Shown here piece after piece: positions 25,119 to 33,348 of a stretch of 64,000 bases of DNA. Numbering within the stretch: the stretch's first letter is position 1; each line of letters starts with the position of its first letter. Location: contig JBBPFI010000001.1 of assembly GCA_037974965.1 (NCBI GenBank), positions 2,666,001-2,730,000 on the forward strand, in the 5' to 3' direction. Source of the DNA: Dacryopinax spathularia. Taxonomy: Eukaryota; Basidiomycota; Dacrymycetes; Dacrymycetales; Dacrymycetaceae. Under the pieces are notes generated by a model, which saw only the letters and a program-made list of their open reading frames with translations, ran no database searches and had not been told where the DNA came from. A program made the translations under genes and the position numbers.

Positions 25119-26352
25119 TTAGCAACCCAACCTCGCATATAGCGGCCATTTCTCAGTTCCATTGGTGTACAGTGCACCCCATCCCTCAATCGCATCATCC
25201 CAATTCCTCCACATCCACCCGACGTTCGAAGGCTTAAAATAGTCTTCGCAGTGACTGTCGAGGAGCTTCCAATACGCCTCCTCAGATGCCACCGTTGCGA
25301 TGACATCGGGGCTGTTCGGAGCAAAGGTGGTCGTATCGCTCGGCCATCCGGTCTATTGATGAGCTAGAAACGAGAGATACCTGCTATTTCCGAGAGAGCT
25401 CACCTGTGTTACCAAAAGCGGCCGACCATTTGCCAAAGAAGCGAAGTAGTCCATACTGCTCAAGAAGCTCCCCCAGCTATTGGCATCTCCTCCCCATACC
25501 GCATTCCCGTCGAAATACGGGAAATTGTTGATCATGAAGAAGTCGACCGCATTCTGGACTGACGTGATGTTGCCGGAGATCTGCCATCCATATGCCATAT
25601 CCGAGATCGAGACCGGGATGTCTAGACCTGCTTCCTTGAACGATGCCTTCATCTGGACGATGTATGCTGCCAGCGCATCCGCCGAACCTGCATCGTTATC
25701 GTATAGGGGCTGGCAAACTTTTGAGATGGAATACTTTCGCCTAAGATGTGGTCATACCTCATCTCCAAGAGCGACAGCGAGCACTGGCCCGGGATTTCTG
25801 ATAACGGCCTAGAGCTCCATAAGCAAGACAGATTTGAGTGACACAGTAGCGCACCTCTGTGACAGCGTAGATTCGTGGCACGCTCTTGATGGCAAACGTA
25901 TCGTTGGCCGTGTAGTTCTGTCCAATGGGATGAATCGGTAATGTCCAGACAAGAGGGATGATGTTGATGCCCGTCAATCCCGCAGCGGTGATAATGGCTG
26001 CTCCCAATCAGTCAACCGCTCTCTGTTCAATGGTACGGAGCTCACTATCGTAGTAGTTCGGATCCGCTCCAGTTCCACAGTAGTCGAAGGTAATGACATT
26101 TCGAGCTCCCATAAGCCTCATCCGCGTGAAGTCCTCGACGAGCTTGACCAGGTCTTGGCAAGCTTCGATGTCGTACACGAAGCCCTCCCAGGCGTACATG
26201 CTCTTGATCTTGTCCAACCGAGATGGAAAGATGCTGTCAACTGCGGAGACAGCATCATCTGTCGTTACGCTGGCTTCCCGGTCGGATATGACAGGAGTTG
26301 CAGCAACGAACATGCAGCCCACTGCAAAACTAAGCAAGGTCGAGAACAGCAT
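25119..26352 (-). CDS. Secreted GH17-like beta-1,3-glucanase, copy 2
   Basis: A paralogue of the 21.1-kb gene. The ATG at 26352 gives a signal peptide (MLFSTLLSFAVGCMFVAATP). Blocks: DKIKSMYAWEGFVYDIEACQ, MGARNVITFDYCGTGADPNY, GINIIPLVWTLPIHPIGQNY, IRNPGPVLAVALGDE, SISDMAYGWQISGNI, AVDFFMINNFPYF, and RPLLVTQ-TGWPSDTTT across an intron. The C-terminus is GWMWRNWDDAIEGWGALY...ARLGC, with stop 25119-25121. As in copy 1, Gln takes the place of the nucleophile Glu before TGWPS, while the acid-base Glu (ALGDE) is kept. About six introns at positions like those of copy 1. The partner MFS gene lies directly downstream on the same strand, matching copy 1. Confidence 0.83.
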
Positions 26353-26979
26353 CTTTGCAGCACAATTGCGCACAGCGGTCAAGCGGCTCGACCCATTTTA
26401 TATCGAGGTCCAGTCCGCATGTTTGGAGGCTTGAAATGTATACGGGGTGAAAGCAAAGCAAGAGAAGCGCCATGAAGAAGGTTGAGAACATCGTGTCGTC
26501 CACGCGCTCCAGAACTCGTGACAGACAGCAAGCATGCTTGACCACCGCTATATCGGTCCGCATGCCCGCAACCAGCGGCTCCGGCGCTGGTTACAGCACA
26601 TTTCGATGCGGTAGACAGCAAACAGGGGTGGGTAGACGTTGATATAGCTCTTGTCTTGTTAAATGTCTTCCGCACAGCTTCGAAGATGGTGGATTGATAA
26701 AGAGCGGAATTGAAGAATGCAGCAAAGGGGGCAACTAGAGTCGACCGTCAACTCCAGCAAGAAGGTCCATCCGGTATCGTTCAGGCCAAGTTGATAACTA
26801 ACGAGCTCGTCTGAAGATGCTCTATAGAGTGCGGGTCTCAGCAACAATATCTCTTCCCTCCCCAAGAAGATCACTGGCAGGAAAGATCTACACGAGTCCG
26901 GCATCTCGGCTCCCGGAGGCCGAACCCTTCCTCAATCACGAACCCTACAAACCCTGACAGCGCTCTTTGCTTTTGACGA
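26353..26979. other. Intergenic region upstream of GH17 copy 2
   Basis: Promoter region of the minus-strand GH17 gene, ending at the transposon island. No coding feature recognised. Confidence 0.45.
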
Positions 26980-26985
26980 CGAACG

Positions 26986-27089
26986 TACGGTGGGTGTGAG
27001 CTGCCAGGTCTGATTTGTTTCCGACCTAGTGCAGTTGCGGGGTCCATGCAGGTGAGGTAAGGCGCGCAAGGGTCCTCCCCTCGCTCAAT
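26986..27089 (+). repeat. Outer element, left terminal inverted repeat
   Basis: Begins TACGGTGGGTGTGAGC and ends CGCTCAAT; differs from the reverse complement of 31223-31326 at one base (T versus C in the GCAGT(T/C)GCGG segment). Confidence 0.92.
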
Positions 27090-27311
27090 GGGCTGCTCTG
27101 GCATCCGTGTCCGCGTCAAGCAGTCTAAGTATATGGAGGACCCTACTCTGTACTTAAGGGGTGTTCCTCAGTTGCTAGGCCAGCAGACAGTGACTAAGGG
27201 TCTGACATTAAGCACTTAAAAAGACAATAACCGCTCAATAATAGTTAAAACTTAAAAGGGTAATCCCCCTAAAATGTGCCTTGCTTTTTTCTCTATTCCC
27301 CATTGTCTGCA

Positions 27312-27409
27312 TGGAGTAAATTCCTCCGGTGCCCTTTTTCAGAGCCATTATTCCCCAAATGCCCTCTCGGGCGCTATTTCCCCAAATGCCCTCTTCTGGA
27401 CCAATCAGG
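27312..27409 (+). repeat. Internal inverted repeat, left arm
   Basis: Pairs with 27797-27892 at roughly 80% identity by eye, with a loop of about 390 bp. Each arm contains two copies of a short unit around GGGCATTTGGGG separated by AATAGCGCCC. It could mark an older, third nested element or a hairpin-forming subterminal region. Confidence 0.75.
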
Positions 27410-27796
27410 GTGCAGCACACCCCTTAACAGGTAATATGTTCTTTTTAGTAAACACATAAGACTTGTGGATACCATTCAAGCGGTCTCAAAAGCCAATATT
27501 TTGGGCATAAGGCCCCATGTATAGCGAAACATAATTCCCAGTGTCTGTTACTATTTTCACTCTCTCGTAACATCTAAATACCAAGTGGAAAGGATAGAGG
27601 GATAAAACCAACAGGGGGCACATGACCAGCTTATCGCCCAATAAGTGCATCTCTTTTGCTATTACTGTGGGGTGTTTAGGCAGAGCAAATATCTTATTTA
27701 GCGCACAAGTGGGGTTTTTATGTCTGAATTTGGGCTTTGGGGTCTTACTTAGTACTAACTTGTTTGAATATGACGGGTTAACTGGCGGCGTGGCTT

Positions 27797-27892
27797 TTGA
27801 TTGGCTGTGGAGTGGGCATTTTGGGAAATAGCGCCCAAGAGGGCATTTGGGGAAGAGTGCCTCCGAAAAGAGGGCACTGGAGGAAATTACTC
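27797..27892 (-). repeat. Internal inverted repeat, right arm
   Basis: Partner of 27312-27409; shared anchor words include GATTGG, GAAATAGCGCCC, AGAGGGCATTTGGGGAA and GGAGGAA. Confidence 0.75.
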
Positions 27893-28046
27893 GTCTGCGT
27901 GGTTACAACCAGAAAAGCAGTCAACTAAATTTTAATTAACTTAGTTAAGTAAAAACTAACCGCAGGGCAAAGAAGGGTAAAACTCTGAATAAGGGCTAGC
28001 AGCCTAGCACTTCCCCAAGCGGCTCGACGCGGGCAGACAGCCCATT

Positions 28047-28068
28047 AGCCCACCTCAATTCTAGTTCG
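28047..28068 (+). repeat. Harbinger left terminal inverted repeat
   Basis: 22 bp beginning AGCCCACCTCAATTC; identical to the reverse complement of 31201-31222. Confidence 0.93.
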
Positions 28069-28351
28069 TGAGCGAGTTCGTGGCAGGATGCCATGTGGAA
28101 CAGGGTTCTGTTTTGACGTGACCACATGCTCCATCTCCTGATCGTGTCACGAACTGCCCACAAACCACGAACGTATTCCTCCGTCGTTTTTGCAGTTCGT
28201 GAGCTGCGGACCTTGAACCTTCATCTCGGCATCTCCGGCAAATCTAGTCGTCTTCATGTGCTGCACGACCCTGAGTCTGCTCATGATCATGATCATACCC
28301 ATGCCTCGCATTCAGCAGAAGAGATCTCCGCTCTTCCACCTAGGTCTGACG

Positions 28352-29716
28352 ATGCTCAGTTCTGCTGTATCGGTTGATGAGGACGTTGCTGCTCTTCTGA
28401 CCTTGCACCTGGCCCGGAAGCACGAGAAGAGAGGACGGTCAGACAAGTGGGGTCCACGGGGGCCATATGACCGACCAAAGTCGGAAGAGTTCATTGATCT
28501 GGTCATGGAGCAGTACGCAGAGAGAGAGTTCAAGTCATGGTTCCGGTGCGCTAGACTGCGCTCATCCCTATATCAATGATCATGACCATGAACCAGGATG
28601 GACCGGCGATCCTTTGAGCATGTTCTTGATCTCATCCGAGCAGATCCAGTCTTCATCTCAACCGGGCGACGTCCTCAAAGACCTGTGAAGTATCAGCTGG
28701 CGACCTTCCTGATCCGGATGGGTGACCTCACAGGGGTGCAGACGGCAAACGTGGCCGGGATTGCAGAGGGCACCTTCTACCTCTACCAATCACGGGTCCT
28801 GAAGGCGCTCCGCCGCCGTCGAGATCAGCATCTCTCTGTTCCAGGTCTCTTACGAAAGGAGTTGATCAAATCCGTCATGGAAGAGGCGGGGTTCCCTGGT
28901 TGTATTGGTCTAATGGACTGTACGCTCATGCGGCTCAAGAACAAGCCACGAGAGAACTGGGCCGCGTTCTGGTGCTATAAGAAATGTTATGCGGTATCAT
29001 CTATGACCTGCCCTATGTGAACAGCCCTGATCGTACCTCAGATCGCTGTCCAGGCCACTGTGGATCACCGGAGCATCTTCACATCATACTCACATGGATG
29101 GCCAGGATCAGTCCAAGACAGTGCCATTTGGACGGAGTCAGAGATCTGGAAGAAGCGTGAACAATATTTTGCGGACGATGAGTACTTTCTGGTCGATAAA
29201 GGTCTCCTCATGTTCATGATCATGAACCATGCTCATGATCACACAGGCTACCCGCTCACAAGATACACGATCCGTCCCTTTGCTGACTATGACCTCACCA
29301 ACAATCCGGAGATGGCAGATGCACGCCGCTCCTGGAATGTCAAGCTATCATCCATGCGGATCAAAGTCGAACATGCCTTTGGCCTGCTCAAGGGCCGCTT
29401 CCCAGCCTGTCGCTTCCTGCCAGGCCGTGATCTCCAGGTCCTTTACAAGCTGGTTGAAGCAATCCTGATCCTGCATAACATCCTTATCGAGCGCAAGGAT
29501 GATCCAGAGACGATTGAGGGCTATAATGGAGCGGAGGATGAGGAGGTCTGGCTGGCCTTGCAGGCCCGTCGACGAGCTGTGCGAGAGGATGCTCATGCTC
29601 GTGTACATGCTCATGATCATGCAGAGCGGTTGGACGGACCTGCTTTGTATCAGGCTGGGGTGGCTCGACGGAAACGTCTATTTGATCTAGCATATGCGGT
29701 AGACGATATCATGTGA
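28352..29716 (+). CDS. PIF/Harbinger DDE transposase (DDE_Tnp_4 type)
   Basis: Predicted exons: 28352-28545, 28597-28993, 29042-29201, 29247-29716, with introns of 51, 48 and 45 nt. The N-terminal half contains DRRSFEHVLDLIRADPVF and VGRRP/RPVKYQLATFLIRMG-like helix-turn-helix sequence; the middle has AGIAEGTFYLYQSRVLKALR. The catalytic triad is in GLMDCTLMRL (first Asp), YFLVDKGYPLT (second Asp, at an intron border) and KVEHAFGLLKGRF (Glu). It cuts and joins the element's ends. The start is the first ATG in frame with the conserved block; an extra 5' exon is possible, since a GT...AG pair at about 28258-28320 would join an upstream frame. The last exon contains an unusual His-rich run over the CATGATCATG motif (29605-29625). 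No disabling change seen. Confidence 0.88.
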
Positions 29717-29717
29717 T

Positions 29718-31005
29718 CTAGTAGCCAAGCATATCCTGCGCTAATTTTTCCTCGAGCCGATCAGCAAGCTCCTGCAGCTTTGCGTTTGGGGATTCACGCC
29801 ATTTAGCGACCTTGTCCCACTGTGAGTTAACAAAGTTGATCCGCTCCCTCTCTGCCCGTTCCTTCATCTGCGCTTGTTCCAGCTCCCATCGTCGCTGCTC
29901 ACGTTCCTCTCGGGCTGCTTCCAAACGATTCTGGTCTGCCCGATGCTGGCGGAGGTCATTGAGCGTCTGTCGGATCAATTCTCCCTCATCATCGCTTGAG
30001 CTGCCCCGTTTTCTCTTCCGGTCCTTCACCACCGGGAGATCATCATCGGAAATTGGTCGCTCAGAATCAAAGTCACGATGCCGGATGATCTCTTCATTGC
30101 TGTGAGCGCTGGAAGTGTGTCAGGAGCTCTGGTCATGATCATGATCATGATCATGAGACGTACACCCGATCTATCATCTCATACAGCTCTGACGCTCTGA
30201 AGGTCTCCAAGACTGCCTCAGAGAAGACGGGGTGACGGTCTTTCTTTGCCTGACGCTTCTGATCCTTCGGCTTTGCTAAACTGAAGTGAGCCACGGGTCC
30301 CATCTTCACGAATGAGTGCAGCAGACCATCGGCATTCTCGATCACATCTATATCCGCAAGATCCAGTACCGGTCTTCCGGTGTCAGCAAGGTCCTGATCT
30401 CCATCCCCTCCTCCCGTATGCTCCTCTCGACGGCGACAAGCTTTGTACATGCTGTAATGACGCTCCCAGAGCCCCTTGATCTGAGCAACGGATTTCCGGC
30501 CTTTGAAGACGTTGTTGGAGAGCTAGAACCTGTCAACCCGGCCCGCTCCATGCTCATGATCATGATCATGGACACGTACATGAACATAGTATTTCAACTG
30601 ATCCGTCCGCCAAGTGCTGAACCGCTTCTCATCTGTGAAGTATGCGACCACAGCAGATTTGTCCGCCTCAGTCCAGACCTCCCGCTTCTGTGACCGGATC
30701 TGCGCATCATGGTCCTTGACCTCCTTAGTCTCCTCGTCAGACAGACCCATATCACGACGATTTCCTTGGCCAGACTTGCTCCCTCGACCACGTTTAGCTC
30801 TCTTGCTCGGCTTGCTCTCGACCGGTAAGATCTCGGGTGCCGGACTTGGGCTCCAGGAGCTGGGAGACCATGGGGAATGCGGACGAAGCTGTGAGCTGAT
30901 CACAGGAGCTGGCACATAGGAAGCTGGCAAGGTCGGAGCTGGGCTATCAGGTACAGCAAGAGGATCACCAGGGGGCGACCAGGTCTGCCAATCTGGCGCG
31001 TTCAT
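29718..31005 (-). CDS. Harbinger Myb/SANT-like DNA-binding partner protein
   Basis: Predicted exons, read right to left: 31005-30580, 30522-30164, 30108-29718. A Pro-rich N-terminus and a basic stretch (KPSKRAKRGRGSKSGQGNRR, a likely nuclear signal) precede a Myb/SANT-like domain: VWTEADKSAVVAYFTDEKRF, then LSNNVFKGRKSVAQIKGLWE RHYS after the first intron. The C-terminal exon is a charged coiled coil (DLRQHRADQNRLEAAREERE...). In known Harbingers the Myb-like protein binds subterminal DNA and brings the transposase to the nucleus. Both introns carry CATGATCATG repeats. The exact first 5' splice site (GTACGT at 30579 or GTTCAT slightly upstream) is uncertain. Confidence 0.82.
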
Positions 31006-31200
31006 CCTTGACCGAGTGTGAAGAGAGCGCGATGCGACGTGTCATGACCCTATCCAAATGCTGCCGTCTCGGATCCGGAAACAGTCCCATGAACTGTAGC
31101 GGATGAACTGGGCATGAACTGCTCCTGTCGTTCATGATCATGATCATGCTGTCATCCTTTCTGGTCCGCTAGGGTATTGGCTCCGACGAACGATCTGGCG

Positions 31201-31222
31201 CGAACTAGAATTGAGGTGGGCT
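31201..31222 (-). repeat. Harbinger right terminal inverted repeat
   Basis: Perfect inverted copy of 28047-28068, followed by the ATT duplication. Confidence 0.93.
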
Positions 31223-31326
31223 ATTGAGCGAGGGGAGGACCCTTGCGCGCCTTACCTCACCTGCATGGACCCCGCGACTGCACTAGGTCGGAAACAAATC
31301 AGACCTGGCAGCTCACACCCACCGTA
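31223..31326 (-). repeat. Outer element, right terminal inverted repeat
   Basis: Reverse complement of the left arm. Its first three bases (ATT) are also the right copy of the Harbinger target-site duplication, showing the Harbinger landed at the inner border of this arm. Confidence 0.92.
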
Positions 31327-31483
31327 CGAACGTGCTTCTTCGAAGAACTACTCTGCTGATGTTAGTCCTTGCTGATTGGAGAAGCTGCTATTGTGCCCTG
31401 TCTTATCTAAATGTGGGAATATCGTAGCCTGGAGGCGCTCCTCCGCAACGATGTGTGCCTGAAACCACGGGTATGGCATAAAT

Positions 31484-33348
31484 ATGCAGCTCGGGTGGGT
31501 CCAGCGCGGCGGTCCGACAGGATTGAACCGGAAACTTCCCGGCTTGGCCATCATCATGGTCTTCCTGTCGACCTCTGTCTTTCTGATCGCTGCCATAGTC
31601 AGCAATGCTCAAACGGCGAACCTATTCCCTGCTGCCTCTGTCGTCGGCTTCTCTGGTCCAACTCCGACTGGTGTCGAACCTGAGGTGGTGGCTACCGCTC
31701 CGGCAGCTCCTCTACAGTCGGCGTACTACCCGTTGATCCATCCTGCCTCGCCGATCGGCGGCAATGCCTCGTTCGACTCATCCAAATACTGGGGCGGCCT
31801 GGCACCGGCAATCTCCAACTCGCCGGACACCTTCGCTGCCTACCTGGCCAACTCGTCTGCCCTCATTCCGCCCAAATGTGAGCTGCTGGAGGCCCATATG
31901 CTGCATCGGCACGGAGCGCGGTACCCTTCGTCGAGCGAGACTGTCGCCTCTTTCGCAATCAAGATCGCCAATGCCACTGGCAAGTTCAACGCTACGGGCG
32001 ACCTGGCGTTCCTCCCAGGGTGGAAGTACGGTCTCGGTGCGGAGATCCTCACTCCTTTCGGTCGCGAACAGCTGTTCGATCTCGGTGTTTCTTGGCGTGT
32101 CAAGTATGGTCATCTGCTCGACCGCATGCCACAGGGTACCCTGCCAGTCTTCAGGACAACGAGTCAAGATAGGATGGCCAAGTCCGCATTGAACTTCGCG
32201 GCCGGATTCTTTGGGATCCCGTATGAGGACCAGTATCATCAAGAGATTATCATCGAGGGTGCGCCTGCTGGGGTAGCGGGGAACAACACACTTTCGCCGT
32301 CTGTACGTGAATATCCGGTCCTCCTAGTCTCACTCCAGCACAAGCTGACAAACCATCTAGTCATGTAAGAACCTTATTCTCGGCTATTCGGGCTCTGCCG
32401 CCCCAATCGCAAAATGGCAGTCTATCTACCTAGCGAACGCGACAGCTCGGCTGAACGCTCAAGTCCACGGGCTGAATTTCACAGCCGCCGACGTCGGGAA
32501 CATGCAAAGTCTGTGTGCATACGAGACGGTCGCACTGGGATACTCGGAGTTCTGCAAGCTCTTCACAGTGGAGGAATGGGAGGGGTTCGAGTATGCATCT
32601 GGTACGTTTCGTGCCTCCCTCAATTTTGTCCTGACCTTGCCCGGCCGGTTCTGATCTCTGTACCTTGGCTGATGTTTACGCTTAGACCTTACATACTGGT
32701 ACGGCTTCGCCTTTGGCGCGCCGGCAGGTGCCGCCATGGGTATCGGCTGGGTACAAGAGCTGGTCGCTCGACTTACCCATACGCCCCTAAACATCTGGAA
32801 TAGTTCTACCAACTCGACGCTCGACGACAACCCCACGACTTTCCCTGTAAATCAGAGTCTGTATGTGGATGCGACGCATGACTCCTTCGTCGACTCAGGT
32901 AAGCTCCCACTCCACCTAAAAGACAAGGATGGTAGATGCTGACAATGGGTCGCATATAGTGCTCGTAGCGATGAACTTCACCAACCTTGCCCAGTCCGGC
33001 CCTCTTCCAGTAGACCACATCCCAGCAGGCAAGCGTTCCTTCGTTGCATCCCAAACTACCCCGTTCGCGACCGCCCTCGTAGCCCAAGTCGTCAACTGCA
33101 CCGACTCCGGCACGTCCAAGGAATACATCCGCTGGCTGCTGAACGACGCTTCCCTCCCACTCGACCAGCTCCCCGGGTGCGGGTCCGATCCGTATGGCCG
33201 ATGTGGGCTCGACACATTCGTGCAAGCGATGAAGAAACGGATTGAGGAGGTCGATTATGCTTATGACTGTTTTGCGAACCTGACGATCCCGGATGTTGTG
33301 GCTGCGGGCATAACGGATGGGAGACCGCCGAATGCTCCGAAGAGCTAA
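31484..33348 (+). CDS. Membrane-anchored histidine acid phosphatase (phytase-like)
   Basis: A histidine-phosphatase superfamily, branch 2 enzyme that hydrolyses phosphomonoesters, possibly phytate. An N-terminal signal anchor (IIMVFLSTSVFLIAAIV, about residues 25-41) suggests a type II membrane or secreted protein. The catalytic motif RHGARYP starts at residue 142 (codon 31907). The distal His-Asp motif is DATHDSF (about 32867-32890). The family block VFRTTSQDRMAKSALNFAAG is present. Cys residues (NCTDSGT, PGCGSDPYGRCGLDTFV) fit disulphides of a secreted domain, and many Asn-X-Ser/Thr sites are present. Introns at about 32304-32361, 32601-32684 and 32898-32958. Intact. Starts about 150 bp beyond the transposon island. 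Confidence 0.9.

Larger units (their letters stand above)
28282..31148. repeat. Dispersed CATGATCATG palindrome clusters within the Harbinger
   Basis: Seven clusters of overlapping self-complementary TGATCA/CATGATCATG units: 28282-28296, 28575-28592, 29213-29241, 29612-29621, 30133-30156, 30554-30572, 31131-31148. Four lie wholly inside predicted introns, two in the 5' leaders of the two genes, and one in the last transposase exon. 29213-29226 is the perfect palindrome TTCATGATCATGAA. I did not notice such clusters elsewhere in the window. Confidence 0.85.
28047..31222 (+). mobile_element. PIF/Harbinger DNA transposon, apparently complete
   Basis: 3176 bp long, with perfect 22-bp terminal inverted repeats and a 3-bp target duplication ATT (28044-28046 and 31223-31225). 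Three-base duplications and two genes, a DDE transposase and a Myb/SANT-like protein, are the hallmarks of PIF/Harbinger. The two genes converge with one base between their stop codons. Removing the element and one ATT restores CAGCCCATTGAGCG, which is the reverse complement of the left arm of the outer element at 27082-27095, so this insertion came second. Perfect ends and intact frames suggest recent activity. Confidence 0.93.
26986..31326. mobile_element. Non-autonomous TIR DNA element, interrupted by a Harbinger insertion
   Basis: The two ends are inverted copies of each other: 26986-27089 against 31223-31326, 104 bp with a single mismatch. Directly outside lies the same 6-bp word, CGAACG (26980-26985 and 31327-31332), a likely target-site duplication. 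Without the inner Harbinger the element is about 1.16 kb and has no gene, so it would depend on a transposase elsewhere. Its interior (27140-28000) is clearly more AT-rich than flanking DNA. The inverted arms extend weakly to about 27120. The family cannot be assigned; arms over 100 bp are common in Mutator-like elements, but a 6-bp duplication is shorter than usual for them. The near-identical arms argue for a recent insertion. Confidence 0.85.

Noticed and set aside
18430-26352. MFS-GH17 region as a secondary-metabolite cluster
   Set aside because: No synthase, oxidase or pathway regulator is present; only transporter and glucanase-like genes.
28282-31148. CATGATCATG clusters as a CRISPR-like or satellite array
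   Set aside because: Spacing is irregular, no unique spacers of constant size exist, and the clusters stay within one transposon.
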